Shown here: in pieces, positions 1 to 10,129 of the stretch
Layout of the letters: the number at the start of each line of letters is the position of its first letter
Position numbering within the stretch: the stretch's first letter is position 1
Made by a program: the position numbers and the translations under genes
Origin: Blastobasis lacticolella
Taxonomy: Eukaryota; Arthropoda; Insecta; Lepidoptera; Blastobasidae
Reading direction: 5' to 3'
Length of the DNA: 64,000 nt
NCBI GenBank assembly: GCA_905147135.1
Contig: LR990067.1
Location: forward strand, 4,898,001 to 4,962,000
Notes under the pieces: model-generated
Seen by the model: the letters and a program-made list of their open reading frames with translations, nothing else
What the model was told of the DNA's origin: nothing
Databases searched by the model: none

Positions 1-720
1 GCGTGCTCAGCGCCCCTATATTGGGGCGGTGAAAATTTCCAAAACTGTGTTATTTTTACAACTATTTTTCAAATAACATGTTTTTTTATGTTACATAGAC
101 TTAAAATAAGACATAAATAATAATAAACTTTCGAAAAAATAAAGTTGAGCATGTATGGGTTAAACTAGCAGTTACCCGCTGAAAAAAAAAAAAAAGAATC
201 TTCTTTGATCATTTTTTCTTCTCATATCGACAGCATTTATTGAGCACTTAATTCATACGCCCTGTCCATAAATAGTTATACTTTTTAAGTACTCGATTTT
301 AACGATATAACTTGCTGTTTCTGTCAAACGAGCAGTTACTCGATGCAAAAATAAATAAGGATTTTTTTTTATTGCTTTTTCTTCTTCTATTGACAGCACT
401 TATTGAGCACTTAATTCCTACGCCCTGTCCGTCCATCGTTATGCTCTTAAAGTACTCGATTTTTAAGAAATTACTTGATGTTTCTGTCAAATGAGCAGTT
501 ACCCGCTGAAAACATTAAAAAAGAAATTGTTTGATCCTTTTTCCTTCTCATGTCGACATCACTTATTGAGCACTTAATTCCTACGCCCTGTCCATCCATC
601 GTTATGCTCTCAAAATACTCGATACTGATGATATTACTTGCTGTTTCTGTCAAACTAGCACTTTTCTTATTGGAAAAATAAAAGAAATTTTTTATTCGCA
701 TTTTAAAAATTCTCATCTCT
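1..720. repeat. Tandem repeat of about 163 bp, 3-4 copies
   Basis: From about 160 to 720 the same block recurs with a period of about 163 bp. Landmarks in each unit are GAGCAGTTACYCG, then a T-rich stretch, then ATTGAGCACTTAATTC, then CGCCCTGTCC, then TACTCGAT, seen near 167, 331 and 494. Units differ by small indels and substitutions. Positions 1-159 hold nothing recognisable. Short ORFs running through the array on both strands are by-products of the repetition. Confidence 0.8.
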
Positions 721-1184
721 ATATATCAAGAGCACTTAATTAGCACTAAATACTATACCATTGATTGTAAAGCTGTGTCATTCTGTTTTAGGCATTTAGG
801 CATGTACTCTGCTAGCTTGATCAAAAGGTAGCAGTATTTGTATTTTCTGCAAATCTTATAGAGCACTAAATTTGCGAATTTGGCACTAAATTAGCACTCA
901 ATTAGCACTAAATTCTGAGCAAAATTACAAGCGATTCTGCTCACTTTCTTATGCTAGCTTTTTAGACGTCACTTAACAGAATACCGCAGCTTAACGTACT
1001 GTTTGTAGGTTTTATAAATAGTATTGTGTAAAATTCTAAATACCGTGTCACCGTAAGTGCCTACCGGTGAATAAGGTCTCCTCCAGTACTCCATGGGAAC
1101 TATACCAATATTTTACCAATTTCGCGATCCGAAAAGGCGCTACTGAGACGAGAGGTCCGATGTCAAAATAATGCCGTGCCATTG
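721..1184. other. AT-rich stretch, no gene seen
   Basis: No coding potential or recognised repeat family is visible. The segment from about 1,070 (AAGGTCTCC, then ACTCCATGGG) resembles short stretches at 16.6-16.8 kb and 51.57 kb, suggesting a small dispersed repeat. Confidence 0.4.
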
Positions 1185-1460
1185 GTTAGAATCAAAGATA
1201 TTGGATATAGAGCATAGATGAAGCCTCGAATGTACACTGTCACTTTGTTACAACTCTATAGAAATGACGCCATGTCATATAAAAAGATAGAGCATTAGGT
1301 GACCAAGGCCACCAAATTTGACAATAGCAATAACATTTTACAACCTTTAACGGTCCCTTTTGGACACGTAATATGCACTAATTAAAAAAGGATACAAAAT
1401 ATAGATTGTGTCTTCAGCTGTGAGTAGGCTCCTTCATGCCACTATGTCCAATTTATTTGG
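1185..1460 (-). mobile_element. MITE-like dispersed repeat, about 280 bp, inverted relative to the copy at 8.4 kb
   Basis: This block is the reverse complement of 8,393-8,675. Shared landmarks are TTGGACATAG, GAGCCTACTCACAGCTG, TCAAATTTGGTGGCCTTGGT and GTTGTGACA. The 8.4 kb copy has matching inverted ends, so a small non-autonomous DNA transposon is likely. No ORF. Confidence 0.6.
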
Positions 1461-1933
1461 TTAGAATCGATCCGTCATTTTACAGCAGTTGTTTATTTAT
1501 TTGACAATTTATTGTACACAAGAAAATTAAAGAGATAGTACAAATGAGATATTAGACAACAATCACTACTTATCTCTAAAAAGAAGTTGTTGTTTGAGTC
1601 CAATAGCACGGCAGTGTTTTGACAACGGTCCTTACTTCATAGTAAGTAACGCCATCTGTTGGATTATGAAATTGCTAAAGCACTCGTATTACACAAGTAT
1701 AGTGTAATAGTGTGAAATCGTCCGTACCAGTACGGCTAGCACGAGTTGCTTTCGCGCGCGATAAGCGAGAAAAAGCGCGACAAAAATACTGCTATCTCTT
1801 TCATCTTAGTATTGAGAGAAGAAAACAGACGGTCTCACGCGGCGCGAGCTTTATCGCGGACACACTTGTGATAGCCGTGCAGGTAGTCTAATTACACAGG
1901 CGCTTATTACGCTTTGGCTAAATTCAGTCGATT
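1461..1933. other. No gene seen
   Basis: Unique-looking AT-rich DNA with a GC-rich patch around 1,720-1,860. No open reading frame of note and no recognised repeat. Confidence 0.35.
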
Positions 1934-2135
1934 AAATTCAGAAGCAAAAAGCGTGAGAGCAAAATAAAGTGTAATATATTGCTCATAGAATAAAGTCCAT
2001 TTTTGTATTACGCGTTTTGGAAAGCGGAGCGACGCGTAACAATTATATAAATGGGCCAAAAATGTACAGACTTTATTTTATGAGCAAAACGTTCCACTTT
2101 GATTTGCTCTCTCGGTTTTTGCTTCTGAATTTAGT
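1934..2135. mobile_element. MITE with long imperfect terminal inverted repeats (about 65 bp)
   Basis: The left arm begins TAAATTCAGAAGCAAAAA and the right arm ends GCTTCTGAATTTA. The arms pair over about 65 bp, including TAAAGTC / GACTTTA. The core carries AAAGCGGAGCGACGCGTAA. A half copy lies at 20,325-20,432 with the same core. No coding capacity. Confidence 0.75.
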
Positions 2136-2164
2136 TACTTAATTTAAATATTTAACACTTTGTG

Positions 2165-2335
2165 TTGTCACTTCGTGATGGAACTCCATTATTATGAATT
2201 AAATCAATATACAACTATTTATACAAATTTTATTAAATTGCCTGAAGATGAGTAATTCGAAACCGGTTGCAATTAAATAAAGTTTGTATAATAAAGTGGA
2301 ACTAGGGTAAAAAAGTGATTTAATTCATATTACTG
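2165..2335. repeat. Dispersed repeat (related fragment at 40.5 kb)
   Basis: Contains GAATTAAATCA at both ends in inverse orientation and GAGTAATTCGAAACCGGTTG internally. An inverted partial copy is at 40,498-40,590 with CAACCGGTTTCGAATTACTC. Probably a MITE. Confidence 0.55.
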
Positions 2336-2506
2336 AATTTGGTCAAATGTAATCAGGGCATAAGGTGGGGGGCCGGAGAAACGACAGTGATCGGGATTAA
2401 GATCGCGTTTATTTGAGAAATAGATAGGCAATAAGTACAACATACATTGGTACATATGGCTATACACTACAAAAGTGTAGAAGGTCACCCCCCATTCCAC
2501 TTCCAG

Positions 2507-2609
2507 AGCGACCCGGAGACCATACCGATGGCGGCTCCGCCGCTGGCGGCCACTCGCGCCCCTCGCCTCAGCAACGGACACGCGCACCAGATCAGCTCGC
2601 AGCTCACTC
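2507..2609 (+). CDS. ACBD5: ACBD5-like exon (linker), third from the end
   Basis: The acceptor is the pyrimidine-rich CCACTTCCAG ending at 2506 and the donor is GTGAGT at 2610. Codes SDPETIPMAAPPLAATRAPR and continues to SSQLT, plus one base. GC-rich against AT-rich flanks. The phase-0 start means earlier exons exist upstream. Confidence 0.75.
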
Positions 2610-5021
2610 GTGAGTGTTATACACATGACCCATACACACATATATACGCACATAACACATATATGGGCATATGACCCGAGTTTATTAGACAATTGTAACA
2701 TAATAGAATGCAATTATTAACATTTAGAAAAAGTCTTACTCTAACACCAAAAAAGAGTTACCTAAGCGTCTGGTCCAAATTACGAATCACCAGGAGGCTG
2801 GGCAACGCGGCCAGCCTTCTGGAAACTTTTCCAAATTCGGGGGACTTTTCCAAATTCGGGGGACCTGGGTCAAGTTATTTATCTTCAGTTTAGTTAGAAT
2901 TAAGGTTTTTGGTGTATGACCCGACAGACATCTATTGCACATATTGCCTGACAGTTATTGCGCAGTAGTACAGTTTTGCGCAGTAGCAGTTAGGAGCCTC
3001 GGTGGCCAAGTGGTTAAAGTATCCGACCCGCAGGCGAGAGATACCACGGCCATGTACCAATGTCTCGTTTCTGAGTTATATATATTAGTTGAATACTAAC
3101 CGATGCTCTTGTGGGAAAACATCGTGATTAGATCTTCACATTCTGGCGACTGAATGTGTAACCATTATCCAATTTAAAACTCGCAGCTTACTTGTCAGTG
3201 TTTACTTTTTGCTTTTTACAGTCAGAACAGTCTGTTGCAGTCTTTACCAATCCTTACGCAGTATAAACTAAAGGTCGGCTCGCTCGCGCATCCGAATTAA
3301 TCCAAAAGCGACTTTATTTTGTACTTCGTAAGGATTAGTTTCGACTGCAACTTGCTTTTCTTATCTCCCCTAGATTTGAAAGTGCTAGAGCAACTGCCCG
3401 GAACGCTGGCTCGGCTCGAAGCAGACGTGGCCGCTCTACGGAAGGCCGTCGAAGGCGACCGCCGGATACTGGACGTGAGTGGTTCTTTATACCCCCTTAG
3501 ACTCCTCCTATAGATTTGGGATACTGGACGCCGCATAGCCCCTTAAGACTCCCCCTACAGACCTGGGATACTGGACGCCGAATAGCCACTTAGACTTCCC
3601 CTATAGACCTGGGATACTGGACGTGTGTGGCTCCGTATACCTCCCTAGACTTCCCCTATAGACCTGGGATACTGGACGTGTGTGGCTCCGTATACCTCCC
3701 TAGACTTCCCCTATAGACCTGGGATACTGGACGTGTGTGGCTCCGTATACCTCCCTAGACTTCCCCTATAGACCTGGGATACTGGACGTGTGTGGCTCCG
3801 TATACCTCCCTAGACTTCCCCTATAGACCTGGGATACTGGACGTGTGTGGCTCCGTATACATCCCTAGACTTCCCCTATAGACCTGGGATACTGGACGTG
3901 TGTGGCTCCGTATACCTCCCTAGACTTCCCCTATAGACCTGGGATACTGGACGTGTGTGGCTCCGTATACCTCCCTAGACTTCCCCTATAGACCTGGGAT
4001 ACTGGACGTGTGTGGCTCCGTATACCTCCCTAGACTTCCCCTATAGACCTGGGATACTGGACGTGTGTGGCACCGTATACATCCCTAGACTTCCCCTATA
4101 GACCTGGGATACTTTGCGTATGTAGCTCGGTATACTCTCCCTATAAACATGGGATACTGGACGCCGAATAGCCCCTTAGACTCCACCTATAGACCTGGGA
4201 TACTGGACGTGTGTGGCACCGTATACATCCCTAGACTTCCCCTATAGACCTGGGATACTTTGCTTATGTAGCTCGGTATACTCTCCCTATAAACATGGGA
4301 CACTGGACGCCGTATAGCCCCTTAGACTCCCCCTGTAGACCTGGGATACTGGACGCCGAGTAGCCCCTTAGACTCCACCTATAGACCTGGGATACTTTGC
4401 GTATGTAGCTCGGTGTACTCTCCCTATAAATATGGGATACTGGACGCCGTATAGCCCCTTAGACTCCCCCTGTAGACCTGGGATACTAAACGTTAGTGGC
4501 TCCGTACACCCCGTTAGACTCCCCCTGTTGACCTGTGATTCTGGGCGTGAGTGGCTCCGGATACCCCCGTAGACTCCTCTATACACCTAGTTGGACGTAA
4601 GTGGCTCCGTACACCCCCTTAGACTCCACTCTATGGACTTGGGATACTGGGCTGGATCATGTGTTGAGAGAACACATCGTGATACCTGCAATATGATCCA
4701 ATCTGGTCAGGTTCCCCTGTTAACAGTGTCACGGAGGTCAGAAAGCAGACGCTCCACTGTCATTACTTGATCTGCCAAATCGTGATAAATGTGATATATT
4801 CCCAACTCGCGGGATCCGTGATTAGCGAAGTAAATCGCTAGTTTGTAAGGCGGCAGAGATCGCTGCAACAGTAACCAGTTACCGTCACCCCCTCGCAGCA
4901 GGTGCAAAGCAGCTGGCGGTGGCCGTGGCAGGAGCTGTCGGCGCCCACGCTGGCGCTGGTGGTGATCTGGCCGTTCATCGCGTACCGGCTCGTGGCCCGG
5001 ATGCAGAGGCGGACCACGTAA
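2507..5021 (+). CDS. ACBD5: Acyl-CoA-binding domain protein 5-like, C-terminal part (3 exons)
   Basis: Joined exons 2507..2609, 3374..3474 and 4899..5021. The reading frame is continuous across both introns (phases 1 and 0) and gives the last 108-109 residues of the protein. In order: a Ser/Pro/Ala-rich linker, a short coiled coil (HLKVLEQLPGTLARLEADV onward, heptad-like), a Trp-rich juxtamembrane stretch (SWRWPWQEL) and a hydrophobic segment (LALVVIWPFIAYRLV) with a basic tail before TAA. Coiled coil, then W-rich motif, then an IWPF-type tail anchor matches ACBD4/ACBD5, acyl-CoA-binding proteins anchored in peroxisomal or ER membranes that bind very-long-chain acyl-CoA and tether the two organelles (family knowledge). 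The acyl-CoA-binding domain itself is not in this window, so the assignment rests on the C-terminus alone. The gene converges on wit. Confidence 0.78.
2990..3165 (+). mobile_element. SINE family A fragment (tRNA-derived head)
   Basis: Begins GAGCCTCGGTGGCCAAGTGG (A-box region) and continues through GGTTAAAGTATCCGACCCG to the diagnostic tail words GATGCTCTTG..GGGAAAACATCGTGAT and TGAATGTGTAACCAT. Same family as 55,015-55,362. It sits in the ACBD5-like intron. Confidence 0.7.
3226..3352. mobile_element. Remnant of the long-TIR MITE found at 11.9 kb
   Basis: Two arms, CAATCCTTACGCAGTATAAA and CCAAAAGCGACTTTATTTTG, form an imperfect inverted repeat matching the ends of 11,872-12,119. It ends about 20 bp before the acceptor of the next ACBD5-like exon, so the element forms the DNA immediately upstream of that splice site. 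Confidence 0.6.
3374..3474 (+). CDS. ACBD5: ACBD5-like exon (coiled coil)
   Basis: Acceptor CTCCCCTAG ending 3373, donor GTGAGT at 3475. Two bases complete a His codon, then LKVLEQLPGTLARLEADVAA onward to RRILD, ending in phase 0. The spacing of hydrophobic residues predicts a coiled coil, as in ACBD5 just before the anchor. The last bases of this exon and its donor reappear in every unit of the minisatellite that follows. Confidence 0.8.
3460..4660 (+). repeat. Minisatellite, 55-bp unit, about 20 copies, derived from an exon/donor boundary
   Basis: Between about 3,600 and 4,090 the unit is 55 bp and nearly perfect: GACCTGGGATACTGGACGTG, then TGTGGCTCCGTATACCTCCC, then TAGACTTCCCCTATA. For example, copies start at 3,606 and 3,661. 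Flanking copies (3,476-3,600 and 4,090-4,640) are diverged, with variants such as GACGCCGAATAGCCCC. The GGATACTGGAC / GTG core equals the end of the coiled-coil exon plus its 5' splice site, so the array expanded from that junction. The array lies wholly inside the intron. Confidence 0.9.
4658..4785 (-). mobile_element. SINE family A fragment
   Basis: Carries the family words CATCGTGAT, ATGATCCAATCTGGTCAGGT, TGTCACGGAGGTCAGA and CTGATCTGCCAAATC-like sequence, in the orientation opposite to the tRNA-like head found in other copies. No head is present here. Confidence 0.6.
4899..5021 (+). CDS. ACBD5: ACBD5-like terminal exon (tail anchor)
   Basis: The acceptor region is CTCGCAGCAG, a NAGNAG tandem acceptor. 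Use of the first AG (exon from 4899) adds one Gln; use of the second starts at 4902. Both keep the frame. Codes VQSSWRWPWQELSAPTLALV, then VIWPFIAYRLVARMQRRTT and stop. The Trp-rich stretch followed by an about 18-residue hydrophobic helix and basic tail is the ACBD4/5 tail-anchor pattern. A GTGAGTG follows the stop at about 5,031 and could be a 3'UTR donor. Confidence 0.85.
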   Translation, partial: QVQSSWRWPWQELSAPTLALVVIWPFIAYRLVARMQRRTT

Positions 5022-5489
5022 CAGAGCACGGTGAGTGTGGGGGGGGGGGGGGGGGGGTAAAGGAGGGGGGAAGGTTGGGGAGGGAGTGGGAGGATTGGGG
5101 AGTGAATGGGATGATTGAGGAGAGATTGATAGCGTATAAAAGGGTTAGGGAACAATTGATAGGATTGGGGAACGGTTGGGAGGATTGGGTAGCGAATGGG
5201 ATGTGTGGGTAGTGAATAGAATGTTTCGGGAGCTAGTGGGAGGGAAGGGAAGTGATTGAAAGCGTATGTGAGGATTGGGGAGTGATTTGGAGCATTGGGG
5301 AGCGGTATAGGGTCGGGGTGCGAGTGTATTAAGAGATGGAGGGTTAGGAAGTGAATTCTGTGTAGGAAGGTTTCTTTTTTAACACTAAGCTGGCAAACGC
5401 GCTTCCGGCCCGCCTGATGGTAAGCAGCGCCTGGTGGATAGGAAGCGAATAGAAGGTGTGTGAATGATGTGTGATAGTTAGTGGTAGGA
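5022..5489 (+). other. 3' flank of ACBD5-like gene: purine-rich, G-run DNA
   Basis: A run of about 20 G (5,039-5,057) is followed by several hundred bases of GGGGA/GGATTGGGG-type purine-rich sequence on the plus strand. A similar but shorter G-rich tail follows the exon duplicate at 5.49-5.6 kb, so exon and G-rich flank appear to have been copied together. The opposite-strand ORF through here is low-complexity Pro/Leu/His and is not believed. Confidence 0.6.
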
Positions 5490-5595
5490 AGTTTCTGCTC
5501 CCACTCTAGCGCTGGTGGTGGCCAGTCACTCTGGTCTTTACCGGCTGGCGGTGAGGACGCAAAGGGGGAACACGTAACACGGCATGGGGCATCCC
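5490..5595 (+). pseudogene. Degraded duplicate of the ACBD5-like terminal exon
   Basis: Aligns by eye with 4,936-5,035: CTCCCACTCTAGCGCTGGTG against CGCCCACGCTGGCGCTGGTG, then TTTACCGGCTGGCGGTG against CGTACCGGCTCGTGGCC, then AACACGTAACACGGCATGG against ACCACGTAACAGAGCACGG. The Trp-rich start is missing and substitutions break the hydrophobic helix. Probably a local tandem duplication of about 560 bp with decay. Confidence 0.7.
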
Positions 5596-5760
5596 CATAC
5601 TGTGTTACGGGGGAGAAGGATGGAGTGAGAATGAGTACGTTGGAAAGGGTGGGCATCGGGTGGAGTGGTAGGGAAGCATGTGGAGAGGGTGGGTTAGGGA
5701 GAGAGTGGATTCTATGTGGGAGAATTGGGAAACAAGTAGAAGGATTGGGGAACGAATGAT

Positions 5761-6490
5761 GTGTTTTCTATCGATAGTGACTCCATTAGTAAAGGTTTGT
5801 CAAATAGACATCATCATCGTCGGCCTTAGACATCTATTATAGATGATTTAAACAGCGCCACTGTTAATGGTACGGCACTTTCAGACAAATAGTAACATTA
5901 ATAACCACATTTGCAGGTAAAACCGCGGCACCACACACAACTACCTGTAAATTAAGGAAAATAAACGGAGGTCTCACACGGAGGGTTTCTTTCGCCATTT
6001 TCTGATATCACGACTAATTTAAACTAGTATAAAACGTCACATATGAAGCAAAATAATATGCTTCTTCTCACATTATAGAGAATATCTAGTATCACAGTGG
6101 ATTCATTGCGAATATATCAGGAAATGGTTAAAGAAAATACGACTATACATAATATAATATACGAATAAAAATACTATTCGTCGATGTGTGCGAACGAAAA
6201 CTGTTTTTTTATATGTTTAAAAGTATGTGCCGAAAGAGACAACGCAACGTTTTAGATTTCACAAATAATGTATCGGAAAGAGATGGAAAGATAATATCCA
6301 TTGTAATGTGTTGGCACATAATGAGAGGTTTTCAATTTGACAGTTATGGAAATAAAACGAGTTTTAGCTACATGTAAATAGATGGCGCTGTACTGAACTC
6401 TTATGTCAAGTTTGTTCTAAGATTCAGACAGGAGGAAATACGTCGTAAATTGAGTATAGCTAGTCCATGTGGCTAAATGATCATCACTTC
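5761..6490. other. No gene seen
   Basis: AT-rich sequence without recognised coding or repeat structure. A 63-codon ORF at 6,186-6,377 has no recognisable features. Confidence 0.35.
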
Positions 6491-6494
6491 GTTA

Positions 6495-6838
6495 GCGAGC
6501 GGTCACGCAGAAAAGACGCAGACACGTCGCGGACGGGGCACAGACGGGACGCGGACGGGACTTAAAACATACAGAAAAGACAGGGCACGGACGCGTCGCC
6601 GTCGCGGACCAGTCAAGAGCGTAAGCAAGACAAGGACAGAAAGCGCCCGCACTCCCGCTCTCGCCCGCGGCGCGCCCGTGCCCCGTCCTTTCTGTATGTT
6701 TTAAGTCGTGTCTGCGACGCGTCCGCGCCCTGTCTTTACTGTATGTTTTGCGTTGCGACGTTTCTATACATTTTATATGATAGTAAATTGAACGGGCGCC
6801 GCGTCTGCCTCTTACATCTTTTCTGTGTGGCCGCTCGC
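6495..6838. mobile_element. PIF/Harbinger-like MITE, 344 bp, TTA target-site duplication
   Basis: The left end is GCGAGCGGTCACGCAGAAAA and the right end is the inverted TTTTCTGTGTGGCCGCTCGC. Both sides are flanked by TTA (6492-6494 and 6839-6841), the TWA-type 3-bp duplication of PIF/Harbinger elements. The inside is very GC-rich, with inverted sub-repeats (CATACAGAAAAGACAGGGC / GGGGCACGGGC-like). No transposase ORF. Confidence 0.75.
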
Positions 6839-6882
6839 TTAAACGTTCGACCTACCCGAAAAGAATCTTTTAAATAAATTGC

Positions 6883-7190
6883 GGGTAGTTTTGTAATTGA
6901 CAAAGCGACTTGACTTGCATGGGGCGACATCTATTGGTAAATGAAAATACCTTCTCTTAGTGTTCGTAACACCCACCGGAATTTACGGGTAATTTTGTAA
7001 TTGACAAAGCGACTTGACTTGCATGGGGCGACATCTATTGGTAAATGAAAATACCTTCTCTTAGTGTTCGTAACACCCACCGGAATTTACGGGTAATTTT
7101 GTAATTGACAAAGCGACTTGACTTGCATGGGACGACATCTATTGGTAAATAGAAATACTACCTCCTCTTAGTGTTCGTAACATAGGGCTT
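6883..7190. repeat. Tandem repeat, 104-bp unit, 3 copies
   Basis: Units begin GGGTARTTTTGTAATTGACA at 6,883, 6,987 and 7,091 and contain AAGCGACTTGACTTGCATGG and CTCTTAGTGTTCGTAAC. The first two units are nearly identical and the third has small changes, which suggests recent tandem amplification. The array starts about 45 bp after the Harbinger-like MITE. Confidence 0.85.
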
Positions 7191-8389
7191 GATCTCTGAC
7201 AGCTGTCACTGTTAATAAAGTATTGGATATTTTAATATAAATGACAACTTTATTGTAGAGTCCCCGTCATGTAAGAAGGACGCTGGTTTTCTAAGAATGA
7301 GACTAAAAATTGGTTGTAAGAAGGAGTCACATTTATCCCCACCACTGTGGCTCAGTTCTTTTTACTTCACGGGAACTATACCATTATATCGTGATGAAAG
7401 CTGCACATTCAGGCGACTGAATGTGTAACCATGATCCAATCTGGTCAGGTTTCCTTGGTAGCAGGGTCAACACCAATAAAGAGATCAAGATATATTTACG
7501 ATCTATTACTAAGTCAAGATCTTTAAATATTGCGCTGTCTCATTCGGCACATATAGGTCATGTCAAACTTATTTTGGTGGGGTGTTATGTTAGGGTTTCA
7601 TAAAATTTCGGAGCTATAATCGCAAATTGGGCTCTGTCACGTAATACGGTTGTACTAGACAGAAATGCTTAGCTTTGATTGAGATAATATTTATAATATG
7701 GAGTTCTTCAAGGAAGGGGTGAAATGGTTTTTACGGGGTCGGCAACGCGTGATTCCCCTGGCATTGCAAACGCCCATAGGCTGCGGTGACTGCTGTCCAT
7801 CAATCAGGCCGTAAGCTTGTTGGTATGGAAAAAAGAAAGTTAACGGGCAAACACCTCGAGCGCGTCGGCCGACTTTGACAAAAAAAAATGGTATTTATTT
7901 TTATAATGTCGCCTTACGCTATTTGCCACTTCTGCACGGCTTCAAACGAGCAGTTTTAAATAGTAATTTACCCTCACGGGATGCCAATCGGCCACCTGTT
8001 CGACTGTTCAACCAGTCTCAGAGTCCCAGGAAGATCATGGTCAACACCAAACAGTTTTTTTTTGTTAGCCTAGGCAGGGAATTGACCGCCATCTCACCTG
8101 GTGGTAAGTGACGATGTGGCCGAAGATGGAGCATGCCTGTCTAGGATCAGCCTATTCACTCTAGCCTTGAAGGCGTCCAGATTATAATGATCAGGGAACA
8201 CACTAGCAGTTTTAAAGAGCAACAAAGTTCTCAAGTTTACGCTTATAGCTACCGAAATATTTTGCATTTTAAAAGTTTATAGTGAGATGAAGGGCGTAGA
8301 AAGGGTATATGGTATATTCGTTTAGATTTTATCAGTTAGTTACCTATTTGTCTGGGTCAGAAATCTGATTGTAAGAGGTTATTTTACAG
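7191..8389. repeat. Intergenic DNA with SINE and LINE scraps
   Basis: Holds a SINE A scrap at about 7,395-7,450 (CGACTGAATGTGTAACCATG and ATCCAATCTGGTCAGG), a non-LTR tail at about 7,695-7,830 (TTCTTCAAGGAAGGGGTGAA; CAAACGCCCATAGGCTGCGG) and a jockey/CR1-like C-terminal scrap at about 8,090-8,215 in antisense (CATGCCTGTCTAGGAT, then AGGGAACACACTAGCAG). No host gene. Confidence 0.55.
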
Positions 8390-8392
8390 AAA

Positions 8393-8675
8393 TTGGACAT
8401 AGCGGTTTAGAAGGAGCCTACTCACAGCTGATTATGACAATCTATATTTTGTTTCTTTTTTTAATGGTGCAGATAACGTGTCCAAAAGAGACGGCTATAA
8501 GTTGTCAAATACCCATCCGTAACTACTGTCAAATTTGGTGGCCTTGGTCATCTCAATGTACTAGCTTTTTGTATCACATTGAGTCATTTGTATAGGAGTT
8601 GTGACAGATTTTCTCCTACAGAGAATATACACATATTCTCTGTAGGAGGCTCCATCTATGCGCTATGTCCAATAT
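8393..8675 (+). mobile_element. MITE-like repeat with inverted ends and internal hairpin
   Basis: The ends are TTGGACATAGCGGTTTAGAA and, inverted, TGCGCTATGTCCAA. Near the right end is a perfect hairpin, TCCTACAGAGAATAT and ATATTCTCTGTAGGA separated by four bases (8,613-8,646). Same family as 1,185-1,460 (inverted). Confidence 0.6.
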
Positions 8676-9440
8676 TTGGGTAATTTTTGTCAGTAACGTT
8701 TGTAAGCTCTTCTCTGTCAACCTGAACTGAAATTATATACTTTTTGTCAGAATGAAGTATTTTGACAGAGATGTCAAGTTTTACTATCGGAAACTGACAC
8801 TTGATTTTACTTTTTATGAAATAATTTTGTCTGACAAAATAATTCTATTAAATATCTGTTTTACTTGTCGATCTGTTAATAATCTATATTTTGTTATTTT
8901 TTTTACCAATTACACGGCACAAAAATCTCGGGTAAATTTTGTGTTAATTTTATTTATATTTTGTTTTAATTTAACCATTCCAATTGAAATAAATGCATAG
9001 CATTTTTTATGACAAAGCAAATTATTTTAATTTAGTTATTGTTTTACCTTTACAAACAAAACAAAAAAATGTATTTTGATTTACAATTTTTTTTAATATT
9101 CATCTTTCTATTTTATTATAGATATAGTTAAGCGGTAAATTAGAATTATGTTGGTTATATGTGTAATTTTTATGTGATATGTAGGTTATGATATTGTGTA
9201 CCTAGTTCTTTATTTCACACCAACATCTACCATACCTAAGTCATATAGTTTCTGTAATATACTTAAAGGAATGATACGTAATGAAATCTGTTGTTTTAAT
9301 AATGATAATATTTGAGTACATTTTTGTTAATGTACTTTAAATTGTCAGGTTGGAATAGTGACACAAATGTTTAATGAACAACTAAGTCTGTATTTGTGTA
9401 TCTAATTGTGAAGTCGAGTACAAATTGTAAAGAAAAGAGA
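8676..9440. other. Strongly AT-rich stretch, no gene seen
   Basis: An 82-codon ORF at 8,752-9,000 is composed almost only of A/T-rich codons (Phe, Ile, Asn, Leu). It has no recognisable domain and is best read as chance. Confidence 0.4.
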
Positions 9441-9695
9441 CTTGACTTGAGTCAAGTCTGATGGACTTGAGCGTCCATTGGAGGCTATTCTATTGGAATT
9501 CGGATGTGGAATGGGCTCCCAGCCACAGTGTTTCCTTTTGACTATGACATGGGATCGTTCAAGAGGTATATTAGAGATCTTCTCAGAGGCAGGCAACGCA
9601 TTGGCAGCGCCCTTGGTGTTGCTGATGTCTATGGACACCACGCACCATCAGGTGACCCGCTAACTTGTTTGTCTCTGCCTGCCGTATATAAAAAA
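9440..9695 (+). mobile_element. 3' end of a non-LTR retrotransposon (C-terminal scrap)
   Basis: The frame from about 9,500 reads RMWNGLPATVFPFDYDMGSF and then FKRYIRDLLRGRQRIGSA. This is the R..WN.LP..VFP..YD...FK pattern closing many insect non-LTR ORF2 proteins. The tail CATCAGGTGACC..CTTGTTTGTCTCTGCCTGCCG ends in a short A-run. Other copies of the tail are at 29.3, 35.7, 48.8 and 51.7 kb. Confidence 0.7.
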
Positions 9696-10129
9696 AAATC
9701 GGTAAACCAGTGAAAATATGTAGTAATCACGATATACATAATTTGTTCACAATATGTACTCGCCTTCAGTCTTTATAGATGAACAGTCAAGCTAGAGCTC
9801 AGATGGTGAACCATGATAGGGAAATGAATGTATTGTAATGATTTTGTTATTGTAATTATAAAATAATAAAGGGGATTTTTACTGAAATGCGCCGTTTTTT
9901 TTACACACCATTCATGCATTAATGAAAGTTTCTTCTGTTTAGTCAGGTCACAGCATAATGTAGTAGAAATGTGGAGAGATCACTATGTCACTATTGGCGT
10001 TAAAAAATAAGCTTAATTAAATTTATACTAACAGTACTAACATAAAAATTAGGTTAAACTGTCAACTAGCACACTTTTACTAAAACTCTATGGATTTCTT
10101 AGTTTGAAATAAATATATTATTATTATTA

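Noticed and set aside
4838..5656. 272-codon minus-strand ORF opposite the ACBD5-like last exon
   Set aside because: Low-complexity Pro/His/Leu/Thr from the complement of G-rich repeats. The plus strand has the spliced, motif-bearing exon.
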